Shown here piece after piece: positions 35,064 through 47,524 of a stretch of DNA of 64,000 bases. Numbering within the stretch: position 1 is the first letter of the stretch; each line of letters starts with the position of its first letter. The notes under the pieces are model-generated. The model saw only the letters and a program-made list of their open reading frames with translations, was not told the origin of the DNA and did no database searches. The DNA is from Hawksworthiomyces lignivorus (taxonomy: Eukaryota; Ascomycota; Sordariomycetes; Ophiostomatales; Ophiostomataceae), in contig NTMA01000024.1 in assembly GCA_002917075.1 (NCBI GenBank), forward strand, positions 186,001 through 250,000, in the 5' to 3' direction. Both the position numbers and the translations under genes were made by a program.

Positions 35064-38000
35064 TTCGTCTTGATTGCGTCATTTATTTGTTGGGGTTTTC
35101 TTTACTGGGCCATGGAATAACATCGCCTTTCTTTATTTATTCTGTTCTAATATTCCTTTTTAATTTATCTGCTCTTGGCCTTTTGGGAAAGACTCGCTTG
35201 AGATCCCAAAGCCCACAGGAATCGCAGTCGAGTCTCATTAACTAAATTACAGCGAGTGTGTGCTGAACCTTCCGCAGCGGCCGTCCCTTCTTTTTCTTGT
35301 TATAACTGCAATACACGAGGAGTGAAGGTGAAATGTTGGGGTAAATTCGGATATTCTGGTTTACATGGGAGAAAACAGGGAAGCGTACTCTTGTACAAAA
35401 CACTGGTGGTCTATCGGAGTTACAATTGAGGAGAGAATTGGAATTACACATTTGGATACCAAGAGAATCTATTGTTTATTATTTTTTTTTTTAACTTTTC
35501 TCTACTGCTCTGTTTAAATTTTAGCATCATCTGCTTAAGTTCTCTACGTGTTTTACTCTCTAGATAACCAAAGACGCAAGACGATGCCTAGCACGGCTAC
35601 GTAATCTACATATAACACCAAGAAAATAAATAGCCTTGTGAATACCTAATGTGTTTTCTGGTGCCAAGAATTAGTTGCAGGCTCCCAGCCACCAACACAT
35701 TATGTTGGGAGGCAAAACGGCTGACCCTTTAGCCAGCTGCGCAAAGATGCAAAAGCGGTTACAACTGTAGAACAAGCGACTATCCTGTTTGTTCCGGCCT
35801 TCTGTAGTGAGGATATTTACCTCGAAAGCCGTATCGCTCTTCTTACTTGCTCTTCTTAGCAGATTCATGTCGAACCCCGTCACGGCATTGCTGGGCAGTT
35901 TACGAGTAGATTGAGTAGGATAATTACGCAATCCTTTGTTAAGCCAAGGCTTACAGGTGTGAATAGACCAGGCACGTTGGAGAAGCCGTCGCTTGGCAGA
36001 ATCGGCACCATGAGGAAGGCCAGCAGAAGCGGAGAAAATTGAGCATGTCCAGTACAATCACCGGCGTCCTCCGTCACAAAGCCATTGGATTTGTCATTTG
36101 CTTGACAGTCTACGTAAGACATTGATAGAGTCTACGCAAGGCTTACACGACAAAAGACAAGAATGGCTCCAGACGGAGCGAAACGGAGGGCTCCACATTT
36201 ACGAGAAAAGTACGGGGCGAGTATTCTAGGTCAAGTGAGAGCAGCTCCTTTGATAGAAAGTTCCAGGACCATTTTTCAGTCTCTCCTCGATTTCGCGAGT
36301 AATCGCATTGTATCCATTGTTTGTGTTCTGAAGGGAGAAAGGACGCAATCGCAGTTTTGCGCGGCGCCGTCCTATTTGCTTTTTGGAGACGAAGGCCGGA
36401 CCAGGAAAACGGGAGATGTTTCGGGTGGGTGCAGCTGTTCGAAAGAAAGTCAGCCGAAAAGGGACAAGCGCAGTTTTGGTGGCAGCTTTTGGCGATCCAG
36501 ACCCGCTCCTTTGGGTGATCACTGTGCATCACTTTTGCGGGGTAGGGCGGTTGGTTTCCTCTTCCTACGTGTACCACACTGCTCCATTCTGCTGCATTCC
36601 TGTAAAACAAAAAAGAAAAGTTTATTTTAAAGTGTGCTAGGGGCCTCTTTCTTCCCCACTATTGGTCCACTGCCCGCGTTACAGTGTGTAAAAAAGATCG
36701 CCGCTAGTGCACTGTTTCTTTTTTTTTTTCTTTGTTTTCGTTTTTGCCTCTTTCTACACTTGCACAAGTATTTTGCCTTGCTGCGGCGCCGTGCACGTCC
36801 TTTGCAGCCTTTCCTTTGACGTCTGAGACAAGAACATGTCAAAGAATTCTAGACGTAGAACTTTTGCATGCATCTTTTTTCTTCTTCTCTCCCTTCCCCC
36901 GTTCTTATGCTACACTTCCCTTTGTTTACTTTTCTCTTTTCCCTGTCCCGAACCTATTTGCCGAACGCAGCACTCCGGCTTAGCATCTCGCCTTTCGCTC
37001 TTTGCATAACGTACGCCGCTGCCTCCTGGCAATCTCGTACATTGCCTTGATGTCTTCATCTCTACTTTCATGCGCTTCATTGTGTCGAGCACAAATTCAC
37101 TTGACTTGCCATAGTTTTTTCGTGTGATATTAATTGCTGGGAGGTTGGCAGTAAATGTTGAATCCCAAGAGAAGAAATAGACAAATCTTTCCCAATATTC
37201 CCAATAGCTACTGAATGTTCACCCCGAAAAAAGTGCCGTCCGCCCTCGGCACCATTCGGCTCGCGGACCGGGATCAAGAACGAAGATGATGATGGCGAAC
37301 AATACCAGATATGGCCACTACGGCGGGGACTAGAAGGAAAGTACAACTTAGAGACTCGCACGGCTTTAGTTCCTCCAATCTAGATGCAAATTAGGGCCAT
37401 GTGAATGTCTTAAGCTCGCCTGAATGGTCCTTTTCCACTTGCCGTTTTCGATGACTGGTGGTATTGCACCCGCATCTCTTAAGGAGTGCATAATTGCGGA
37501 AGCCATCCCATAGTGCACTCTCTAGCGGCGAGCTCCCCGAGGATATTAGGTACCTTCTTTCACTAAATCATAGAGCAAAGAGAAAACAAGGCACAATGTG
37601 GATTCAATAACCGTGCTTGTGTAATATGTGGTTTTTCCTGTGCCACCCGCCATCCCATTGCTGCCAAGCCAATTAACAAAGGCAGCGTCAAGGCCTTTAA
37701 GAAAGCATCAGCTGGTTAGACTACCTGACTGGTTTTGCAATCCAAGGTTCTTAAGGTTATGCTTCCATCTACCATGAACTGCCTTATTTTCTTCAAACTT
37801 TAAGCATTTGCTATTAGAAAATCTTGTCTGCTTTTGTCATATTCTTTAACTACCCTTTTGTTGCTTTATTCGAATATGCCAGCTTCAACAACAGGGAGAA
37901 AGGGGAAATATGCCGTAACTAAGACTTTCTATGTGTATTTATTCACGATAACCAGAGTGGACCTTGGCAAGACAAGCAACCGAGAGCCAGAATAATTAGG

Positions 38001-40866
38001 TCAGCGGCTAGGAATTCTCACTGTGAATCTTTTGGTTATGCTAGTTTATCTATTCATCTTGCAACAAGTAGCACTATGCAGAGAGCTATTCCTCTATTGG
38101 TAGGTTAATGCCAACAGTGAAATGTTGCTCTTTTTGCGTAGACCAAGTCCAAGGAGACCAGTACGAGATGTTCTCTTCTACCTGGCCAATCATGTATAAT
38201 AGGGCTGAAGCTGATTAGAAAACCTTCAAACTAAAAAAAATATGTCTTTCAGATGCGAACCTCGATTTTTAACCAACGAAAGTTATCGCTGCGCAGTGCC
38301 CGGAGCTGCTGGACCCCGAAATTTCTGAGAGTTGGCCAAATTCTACCAACGGTCCCTGTAAAACGCAATATACGAGTACATGGCCACTGCAGACCAGCCC
38401 CTAGTTTCCTTGTTTTGCATCTGTGCGCTGTACTCAGCGGTACCCCGCTAAGAAAGGAACCTAAGAAACTTCAAAAGTGCTCTTTCTGGCTTCTGATACC
38501 TTCCCCCACAGTACTAATCGCACCTTAGTCTCGTGCTATCAGGCTGCCCGGTCTCATGTTACAGCTACACCATGCCCACTATAAGGCGTGTTGTTGCCAC
38601 TGGTGCTACTTTTGGGGCGTATCTTCAGTGGCCTAAATGATCCTCTTAGGGCGCTTTGCCTTTCTGGGCAGACTGCTCCTGTTCGGTTGCAGATCGAAGG
38701 GGACTTCACGGCGTCGCCTTGTGCACCGTCTGTTGCTCGGCGAACCCGGCAGGGGACACAAGCGCCTGTGGTTCTATCTTAAGTGTTTTCAAACTCGCTA
38801 GTATATCCTTAGAATGAGCACAGCCTCGTCCGCAATAATCGAGGCTCTTCCTCCATATGGTATGTTTTGGGCCCCCAGACGCAAGGACTATGACATCATA
38901 TAGCCTCAAGCTAAAATGCTGCATGCTGCTTCTACTCCCATACGCCCAGGATACGTGCATCTATCGGCAAACTAACTTCCCAGACTCTCCACACATCCTA
39001 TTCTGAGAGGTTATCGTGGCGCGCTAAAGGCGCAGCTCCTCTCGTCCGGTATGGACAATGGCAAATTATCACTTTCGGGCACGATTTTAACTCGAATATT
39101 ATAAAATTCCAACGCTTCTTTGCTAAAATATTTCGTCATGCAAGCAATATCGAAGCTATGTAGATCACACGCTGTATCTAGAAAACCCTGAATCTTTCCT
39201 CTCTCCGCATTAACTGTAAGAGCTGATATTGGGGTAACGTTATTGCGTATATAACCTAATGCACACACAACACAACACGCGTCTTCCCTTTGCGCTTATG
39301 CATAACAGCCGCCTCGGGTTTGATGAAACCTTAATACTAATCTCAATTTGTATGATCTCGCTTGTGCACTGCAGTTTATTGGTTGGTGGTTTAGACTATC
39401 ACTCCCTTGCCCTGGAGCCAAGAACCAAAGTAATATTTGGATGTTGTAGAAGGCATCTAGAATTTTGAACTGAGCATGAAAGATTAATAGCCTTGGTGCG
39501 AGAAAACGTTCTGTACGGTTATTTTGCCTTTTGTTTTGCATTTACAGCTGGCGGGTCACGACAGACGGACGTGGATTTTCAATTCTACGAATATCAGACT
39601 CCTGCCCCCGCTTAGTCAACCTATCGGTAAGCGGCCATCATCGTCCAGTGTATCATTTATTTATAAAAGAATGAAATAAAATGAAAATCCACCGAGAACC
39701 CTCGTAGTAGCCTGTCTATATCTTGGGGAAGCAGTTGGCAACGGTTTACCGAGGCTTCAGCTTAGCGTCATGTCTGTTAGTCTCCCTTAAGGAAACTCCC
39801 CAACAAACTTACGTTCTAGATCACTGGCCAATTCCCTACTATCTTAAGACATATTTTTGAAGGGGGATCAGCAGTTCGCTTGATAACAGAAGACGTTTGA
39901 TTTTATTAGTATAGCTTTCTTGGCGTTGTATTTGTTCAAGCAATTGCAGCATATCTACAACCTCGCAGAGCTGAGAGTTGCTACCGGATCAAACACTTAC
40001 CAAATATATTCAAGAGACCATGCCACGACAGCCCTAATAAGTGAAAGAGAAGAAAACAAGGTGTGGAGAAAATACTTTATATTGGATACTGAAGAACACT
40101 GACTAATAAGGGGGCTAAGAAGGAGCTTAGGTTGTAACGTTTCATCGCACACTACGGAATGTATACCTTGGGATCAAAAAAACTACCAATAGAAGAGGTA
40201 TATGACATGGTTAAAGGTCTAAAATCATTACAAAGCTCAAAGAATTGCAATATAATCATGACGAATATATGCTATGAACCTCACAATGCTCTGGCTCTTC
40301 AAAGAAGAAAAAACACTAAGGGACACCTTATGGCAACCATGCAGCGGCGCGTAGGGTTATTTCATCTTCTAAAATTTGCTCACCCCCTTGAATCTTTGCG
40401 AAGAATTATCTCTTGAGCTCTAGGATAGGTTTCTATTCGACAGAAAGAAGACTGTGTAACGGAGAAATATCGTTAATTAATTACTAACTTTCCAGGCTTC
40501 AATTCGCAAAGGCTTTGCTGGGGGTTCTTTCTATTATAAGCAAGCGCAACCTCTTTATTCAAACAGAGTTCATGAGCATCCATGTGCTGTTACAAAAGCC
40601 ATAAGAATCAGCAGCACGCAGCTACAGCACATCTTACAACAAGGATAAAATTATGAAGAAAGTAGAACTTATGAAAAAAAATTCGATGCATGTCCATTAT
40701 TTATTCATATATGTAAGAAAATAAATCGCTAAGAAGTGGGTATATGATGAGCTTCCCTCATCCCATGCCGACCAAAACCGCGTCAATAATACAGATCCGC
40801 AAATAAGCCTTCCAAACCCCTTTGCTAATATGCAGCTTGATGCCCACACAAATATGTCTAATATAA
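35064..40866. other. 5.8-kb gene-free stretch between convergent genes
   Basis: It lies between the 3' ends of the bZIP gene and the DUF6536-type gene, so it is not needed as promoter for either. The part from 36.1 to 37.4 kb is less AT-rich and has overlapping frames on both strands, none with domain character. A pyrimidine-rich strip at 36.7-37.0 kb looks like a fungal core promoter without a following gene. This may be a decayed gene, a repeat relic or a non-coding transcript. Confidence 0.45.
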
Positions 40867-43800
40867 TTAAGCGTAGCTTCGTGATGTTTCTAGTGATAAC
40901 AATGGTCCAGTGCAATACGTGCAATGGCCGACAATAGCGTCAATGTTGTCGTCTTCCACACCTACATCATCACTGTCATCAATATTATCACCATAAATGC
41001 CATCGCGCGTCAATCCACGACGTCGATTGTATCCTTCATAGGCGTGGTGGTAGGCTGGAACAGCCCCCCACGCCAGAGGACGCAGCCACAGTGGCAAAGG
41101 GCCACCAGTGCTCCCATTAATGTTGCCTGTCATTTCAGCTGCCGTCTCTTCTGGGATTGGATGGCAACGCGCGCTGATAACAGCGCTGCAAGATCCTCCA
41201 GGCAATGTGAGGGGGTTACGGATGAGAGACGGCTGGGAAGTGCCTTGCATAGTACCCATATAATCATTTGGCAGTAACGGAGAGCGTCGATATCCGAGGG
41301 CCAATATGACAGCAGCTAATGCGAAGAGGAGCAAAAGAAATATTAGAAGGCCCAAACCGCTGAATCCAAAGAGAGCCAACCGAGATATGGAATTATAAGA
41401 TGCGGTACTTGTTGGAGCTCTCACAGAAGTGAGAACGATGCCTTGGCGGAGAACGAAAGACAGACCAGCGAATAGTATAAGCAGCAACCAATTCCAGAGC
41501 TGTGGTATTGTCAGATAGAGCGATGAGGTCTGATGGCCACGTGGGCGGTAGGAGACCCGTAGAGGTCGCCGCTGGTGCTGTTGCAGCTGTTCACTCTGCT
41601 GCTGGTGACCTACATAGAGCGAAGACTCATATGACAAGAAGTAAGCAGATAAGTGTGCGTCAACAAGGAGATACAATGCGGCCAATCCAAACTGAGGTAA
41701 ACTAGAGAGAATTGCGGGGGACGAAGAAGAGATCGAAGTTGACATTGAGGATATTCCATATAGGGGGCTTTGGAGTGGCATGGCGATGCCAAACAAACCA
41801 AAGCCGCCGCTGCTAGACACAGCAACAGATAGAGCAGCGATTGTCAGTCCAACTAGGGCTAGCCAGACAAAAGATCCCAGTAGCCACTGTGAAAGAGAAG
41901 GCGAAGAAAACCAAAAGCCTTCTCTGGTGGCTTTCCCTCTGTTGGAAATCAAAAACATTGGCTGCATAATATTTTCTGACTGCTGGGAGGTTGGTACAGA
42001 TCGGCCAACATGTGGGTGTGCGTACCCAGCGGTTTGTTGCTGATGATAGCGTGGTTTGCTAGCCATAGAGACCCATAGACCATGCCGCACATCTTTCTTA
42101 GATAGCAAACATGCGCCGCGTGTAGTTGGGTCTGGGTCGCGTAGAAATGAGGCCACGGCGTCACCAAGGGTGATCAGTGGTGCGTGACGAAAGTGCCGGT
42201 GCGTCTTGCGCAACAGCACAAGCCCAAAACAGATCATAATAATAAGGTTGAGCGCCACGGTGCAGCCGAGCAACGGCGTGTTGAGGTCGACTTCGCACGT
42301 GTTAGTGTTACTGCCTTCTGTCTCGCTGTCTATGGTTGTCTCTTCAACAAGACAAAACGCGACATACGCGCTGTCCAATATTAGAGTCGACCTGCCATCC
42401 TGACTCCTGGCATCAGAGGCATTGCTTTCAATAGTAAAAACCGGGTTTCTAGTGCCCCTTCCGCTAGAACCTGCAGATAGCAATGCAGACCCGGCAGGTG
42501 CCGTCTGAACTACTGAGCTGTTTGTTGCACCAAGTATCGTCACGGCCGCATCTTGCAGAACTATCAGAACGGCGCCAAAGCGGCGAGGGTCCATTCTGTT
42601 ATTAGTGTCTAATTCACCGATTTGAAATAACTCCAGCTCTTGCCGAGCTTTGTCCTGTGCTGTTCGCCCCTGCAAACATTCATCCACTGTCAAGTTTGCG
42701 AGTGGCTGCGCTTGTGTGGTGCTCGCTGCTAGCTGCTGTAATTTGAGAATCGCGATGCGGTCAAGTTCTCCCGCATTATTGGACGTGCTGTTACTAAACG
42801 GCGCACCCTGCAAGAATGAAGATGCAACAACTAAGACATCATAGTCCGGAGCTTCAGCAAGGGGGGCTACCAAGGTGACAAAGATCAGACTGCCGTAGAG
42901 CACTGTAGATAGCAGAGCAGAAGTGAGAATGATAATTGCCAAAACGGCACGAGACCGACCTCCTCTACTAACTCCTCCCCCCGGACTTCGCCGGTAGCGC
43001 AGCAAGAATGTAATGTTGCGTACCGATGGCACGCCAATGTCAAGCCAATGCCGGCGAGAGTGAGCATCATCCAATTCAGCCCGAGTTGGACTGCTCAGCA
43101 CTTGGAACACGTACTGGGCGCCAGTAAGAATGGCCATCGTAGCAATAGCCAACAGTGCTTGCAAAAGCCAGGCAACACGGCTAGCCACAAAACATGAGGA
43201 AGTGTCATGGTCACTAGTGTAGATTGCAGCAACAGCACCTCGCTGCTTTGCCTCCGTAGATACGAAGATTAGGCAAATCAGGCCAATCAGGAAGATCAGT
43301 AGGGACAATATTGAATGCAAGGCTATGCCGGAGCGCCAGCCTCGAGCAATGAAGCCATTTCGATTCTGGCGTCTGCTGCTTTGCCGTCTTCTGTGTTGTC
43401 CCAAGCCAAGGTTCTGTCTTCGTTGCTTCTCATCATAGTAATTATTTTGTAGAATCGGTTCATCTGACCGGCGATAGCCAGGGCTCATTAATTGCCTGTC
43501 AACTTCACTACTTCCTCCTCCTCGGAGGTTTGGTTCGCCGCTTCCTTGTTGTTCGGAGTGTTCTTTATTTTCGTCGTCTTCTTTTCGTCGCAGCTGGTTC
43601 TGATTCTGCCGTTCTGCCTTGCGATGCGCGATTGTCTCAGGGGTATCGCCGCGTAAGTAATTGATAACATAATCTGGAATGAGAGACCTCTGGATGACGT
43701 CTCCGCTGTCGTCACTTTCATCTTCGTTGCCGCCGGACAGTCTTGGAAAATGACGCTGCGGCTGCCATGTTGCTGGCCGAAAAGCCAAATGAGCTTCCGG

Positions 43801-43953
43801 AGGAATCACAATGTCGTCTTCTGCTGTTGTCATCACTTCGCTTCTTCGGAACGAGGGCAATGCCGCTAACGAGTTATTCCTTGAGTTATTCTCGAAGATC
43901 CACTGGAGTGTTTGCCGGGCCTGCTTGGTTCTCTCGCCGCTTCCTCCACCCAT
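40867..43953 (-). CDS. Large multi-span membrane protein, DUF6536-like, 1028 aa
   Basis: Single uninterrupted frame of 1028 residues from ATG at 43953. The N-terminal 200 residues are polar and charged. The first span region IALHSILSLLIFLIGLICLIF follows ARGWRSG, and a second span runs VAWLLQALLAIATMAILTG. Between it and the next span is RRHWLDIGVPSVRN, the signature of fungal membrane proteins annotated as DUF6536. A long loop follows, probably non-cytoplasmic and with several NxS/T sites. Further spans include VALNLIIMICFGLVLL, WLALVGLTIAALSV, FGLAALYLLVDAHLSAYFLSY, LWNWLLLILFAGLSFVL and LGLLIFLLLLFALAAVILA, about eight in all. A polar tail with acidic residues ends the protein. Function is unknown in the family. 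The absence of introns over 3 kb is notable beside its spliced neighbours. Confidence 0.85.
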   Translation of the reverse strand: MGGGSGERTKQARQTLQWIFENNSRNNSLAALPSFRRSEVMTTAEDDIVIPPEAHLAFRPATWQPQRHFPRLSGGNEDESDDSGDVIQRSLIPDYVINYLRGDTPETIAHRKAERQNQNQLRRKEDDENKEHSEQQGSGEPNLRGGGSSEVDRQLMSPGYRRSDEPILQNNYYDEKQRRQNLGLGQHRRRQSSRRQNRNGFIARGWRSGIALHSILSLLIFLIGLICLIFVSTEAKQRGAVAAIYTSDHDTSSCFVASRVAWLLQALLAIATMAILTGAQYVFQVLSSPTRAELDDAHSRRHWLDIGVPSVRNITFLLRYRRSPGGGVSRGGRSRAVLAIIILTSALLSTVLYGSLIFVTLVAPLAEAPDYDVLVVASSFLQGAPFSNSTSNNAGELDRIAILKLQQLAASTTQAQPLANLTVDECLQGRTAQDKARQELELFQIGELDTNNRMDPRRFGAVLIVLQDAAVTILGATNSSVVQTAPAGSALLSAGSSGRGTRNPVFTIESNASDARSQDGRSTLILDSAYVAFCLVEETTIDSETEGSNTNTCEVDLNTPLLGCTVALNLIIMICFGLVLLRKTHRHFRHAPLITLGDAVASFLRDPDPTTRGACLLSKKDVRHGLWVSMASKPRYHQQQTAGYAHPHVGRSVPTSQQSENIMQPMFLISNRGKATREGFWFSSPSLSQWLLGSFVWLALVGLTIAALSVAVSSSGGFGLFGIAMPLQSPLYGISSMSTSISSSSPAILSSLPQFGLAALYLLVDAHLSAYFLSYESSLYVGHQQQSEQLQQHQRRPLRVSYRPRGHQTSSLYLTIPQLWNWLLLILFAGLSFVLRQGIVLTSVRAPTSTASYNSISRLALFGFSGLGLLIFLLLLFALAAVILALGYRRSPLLPNDYMGTMQGTSQPSLIRNPLTLPGGSCSAVISARCHPIPEETAAEMTGNINGSTGGPLPLWLRPLAWGAVPAYHHAYEGYNRRRGLTRDGIYGDNIDDSDDVGVEDDNIDAIVGHCTYCTGPLLSLETSRSYA

Positions 43954-46900
43954 TCTGTTTTATATTTTTCTCATCAGTAATTGTACAAACGAAGAGACGG
44001 CTAACCATAAGTAAATGCCTACCTTTGAATCATTGTCACTTCTCCATTTTCATCCCACGCATACTTATATGTCAACGTACCATGGCCTCTCGGTGGAATG
44101 ACAACCTCCATATTAGATATTGTAGCCCAGGTACTGCTATGAGATAAGCGTTTATCTGTCTTCTATAACAGATACATCTGCGTAAAATGCCAATTGGAAG
44201 ACATCAATACATCGCGGGAGGTGCATTGGTATGAAAATCTAGCATAGTGCAGTTTGAAAATTACCCTAGAGAGAAAAATGATATCGTGAAGGATGAAGAC
44301 GAAAAATAAATTGTATGATATGAAATAATAGCTGACGATTAAGGTCTTCTGATTCCACAGCAGATATTATTAAAAAGAATAAAATAGTAAGAGTTTACAA
44401 TATCTGAAGCGTGCAAATTAAGAGAGGGACAGTAAAGTAGAACCGGGCGTTTGAGAGAAGGGGGTAGATCCGTTTTACATGCCATCCCCAGTTATGTGCT
44501 GGTACTGTCAAGTATTTGAGCATAAAACGTCAATGGCTATACTTTTTGCAGTGGCCGGTCCATCCTCCACTGCCCAGATATTCCATCCCAAAGAAGTAAC
44601 GCAAGGATGTGGGAAGGCTGGCAAGTTATCACTTCCCGCACATTTCCCCATCATTTCCTCTGGCGCTTCGGTTATCGGAAGATACAGCTCGTGTTTTACT
44701 TGACATTTTGTGTATTGTAACCCAGACTTCTGGTGTCTATATAGACAGGGGTAAGGGAAATCAACGAAGTGATAAACCTAAAGGCCACCCCTATACTTTG
44801 TTTTCCGAAAGGCATTCACATTTCGATATGTCATATCATATATGAAGGACGTTGTGGAGATAGAGAGGCTGGAATCAGTCTTTGCCATCGCAGGTCCGTT
44901 TGTCCCATACAATGAATAATCGTGGAACGCACGAGGTTGGAAGTGTGCTAATGTAACTTTCATTGCCAGAGTTGGATATTACGCCGCACGGACCGTCTCT
45001 TCTCTTAGCTTAAACCTGATACCTTCAGAATCACAGGTCAGGCAAACAGCTAGGAACAAGCCACTCCATCACCCAAAATACCCCAGCTCCTATTTAAAAT
45101 AAACTGAGGGTAAAGGGGCGTGCGTTTTATGCAAGAGCATGCAGTATCGACCTTCTTATTCTTGGCAGCATATCGGAGGTTGGTTTCGAAAACACAAAAC
45201 AGATCAATCATTGAATTCGATCGTTACCCTGCAACTGTTCAGGCTCCCAGTCTCGCACTATTTTGCGTCACGACAATTATTTAAGTTGTCTACATCTAAA
45301 TATATGATCATGGTCTCCATTTGAGTGCTCTGTTCTCTTGGCTTATTTTTGGCCACACTCACCCCGTTACTCTTGTCATCCTTGTTAATGAATAACCTCG
45401 CCAAAGTTATTTACTGAATGATGCCAATATGAGGGCGGGAGTTGTGTTGCTTTCAGATGAACCAAAACAGCAAAAGTAAGTCAGAGCAAAGATGACAAGT
45501 GAGCAGGGATAACTAGCAGCACAGCATTCGACCTGTAGAAAGGTGTATACAGTTCACAGCAGACTATCCATCTGCAGCGGTTGACTTTATACTTTCTCCT
45601 GCGAGATCTGGCGGCTTCCTAAAATAAAATAAAATAAAATTATCAATTCATCTTCCTCCTTCCTCATTTCATTGCAACCTAAGACCATCCGGTAGGAAAA
45701 AAAGGCAAGAAAATCAAATGCCCCCTGTGTGATGGAGATGTGGCGGCGCGCACCGCTCGTACCTAAGTGCCCTTTGCTTAAAAAATCACCGTCTGCTTTT
45801 ACATCCTGCTTTCGAAGCCGCTCTTCTGGCCGCTGACTTTCTCCCTTTCTGATTAAATAACAACTAAACGTAACCTAGACTGGAGGAAAGAGGCTTTTAA
45901 TTTGTTATTGGCCATTTTGGCATGCACAGTCTTGACTGACATTATTGAATGAATGTGCAAGAATGCGGCACGTCAAACGCTAATCCGACAGGTAGAAAAC
46001 TTGAAGAGCCAACCTCCAATTGTTTTCAACGTATCTTTCGCTTCTAGTTTGGCATCTTCTTTTGGCGAAAGTCGAGAATGAATTTGGATCTCTTTGTCCC
46101 GATTTGTATTGTTTATTAGTATTTTTTTTTTTGTATTTTTGTATTTTTTTTTTCGGTTTCGTGAGAGATGGACAATCATGTGGAAAATCATTCATGCTGT
46201 GCGTCTCCCCTCTACAGAAAAAACTGGTTAATAGATTGCGCTTCTTCCCGTGTTCCGGGAAACTGCCCGTAATAAACACATTTCAAAAGGTATAATACTA
46301 GAGAAGAGCATCTTTCTTCCAAATAGATTTCCCTTCAGTAGGGCAGTCTATTTACTTCGTTTTCTTGCCTCCTTCTTTCTACTTCACCTAAAAATTCTCG
46401 TCCTGTGGGACAAAGTAGAGAGAGTAACTGAGAAACAATAGGGGAAGACCTCGCCCTCAACGCGGCACGTAGTGTTCGGACGATATAATAGGATGGGAAA
46501 GATTAGCTTCAGCAATGAAATTCAATGCTTTGCATGAAAAGTTGGTTCGTGTAACGTCCAATTGCGCAGGATGGAAAAAGCTCAAGTTAACACACCTAGG
46601 ATATTCGCTTTTGATGGCCGTACTGAACCATTCCCTTTTGCTTGCTCTGTTGTTTTTTTGCGGAACATTATTTTGCTTTCAGCAAGATATTACGTTGTTG
46701 GCAGACGGTACAACTTAACAGGGAAGGGTAGAAACGTCTATCTCTGTTAGCCAACCACCATTCCCATGTACGTATTGTAGCACTGGGCAGACACGAGACA
46801 GTCGAGAAACAACTGCCGACTGGATGATGCCTGTCTCTCCATCCTACCACGAGTCCCGATCTGGTTCCATTGCCGCAACCGCAACCGAAACTGAAACATA

Positions 46901-47524
46901 AACCTATTTTGCGGCGATTTCTTTCCTCTTTCGTCATTTTTTTTCGGGCATCGGCATCTGTTCCACAGCACAAGATATACCCTGGCGGCATTCACATGGC
47001 AGTTTGTGTCTTCCTTTCTATCCGTAAAGAATAGTAGAAGCGGTATCGGTGACAGCTCACTTTCACAAATCTAAGTGAAAGCCGAATGCTCGTAAATAAA
47101 TCGAAATCGTCTTTCGACTCACCGGGTCTCGTAAATTAAAATTCGACTGTTTTCATTCCCCTATTTACTGATTCTCTTACTCTCCAGCTATATCTTAATT
47201 CCAGATCATCCGCCAGCCTCGAGTCTTCAGCAACACACACAATTCCAATTCGAGCTAGAAAAGCTTGATTCAGATTATGGATAATTAAACCAGGCCGATG
47301 TTCCAGCTCAAAATGTTCAAAATTTGCTCAGTTTAAGCCTAACATTACATAACAGGAAAGTGTGAGGTCTTTTTGGAAAAGCTTATCCTGCCATTCCAGC
47401 CACGTAAGTAACAAGGGATAACAACTTTAAGAAAGGCAGCAGAGACAAAAAAAAAAAAACAGTGGGATATATGTTGAAGAAACTAGACGCCGATAAAAAA
47501 AAAATTTATCATTCAGTAGACATA
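43954..47524. other. 3.6-kb intergenic stretch
   Basis: It contains the promoter of the membrane-protein gene at its left and the 3' UTR of the LRR gene at its right. A short AAAAT tandem repeat lies at 45620-45640 and T tracts near 46120-46152. No frame has domain features. Confidence 0.5.
45620..45640. repeat. (TAAAA)4 short tandem repeat
   Basis: Four consecutive TAAAA units in intergenic DNA; the only clear pentanucleotide repeat in the window. Confidence 0.85.

Noticed and set aside
36143..36640. Overlapping frames of about 155 residues on both strands
   Set aside because: Mutually overlapping and without motif; could be a decayed gene but cannot be supported.
40924..41277. 117-residue plus-strand frame
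   Set aside because: Antisense to the end of the large membrane-protein gene, with no independent evidence.
46515..46991. Several short hydrophobic or Arg-rich frames
   Set aside because: They overlap on both strands in T-rich DNA and lack domains.
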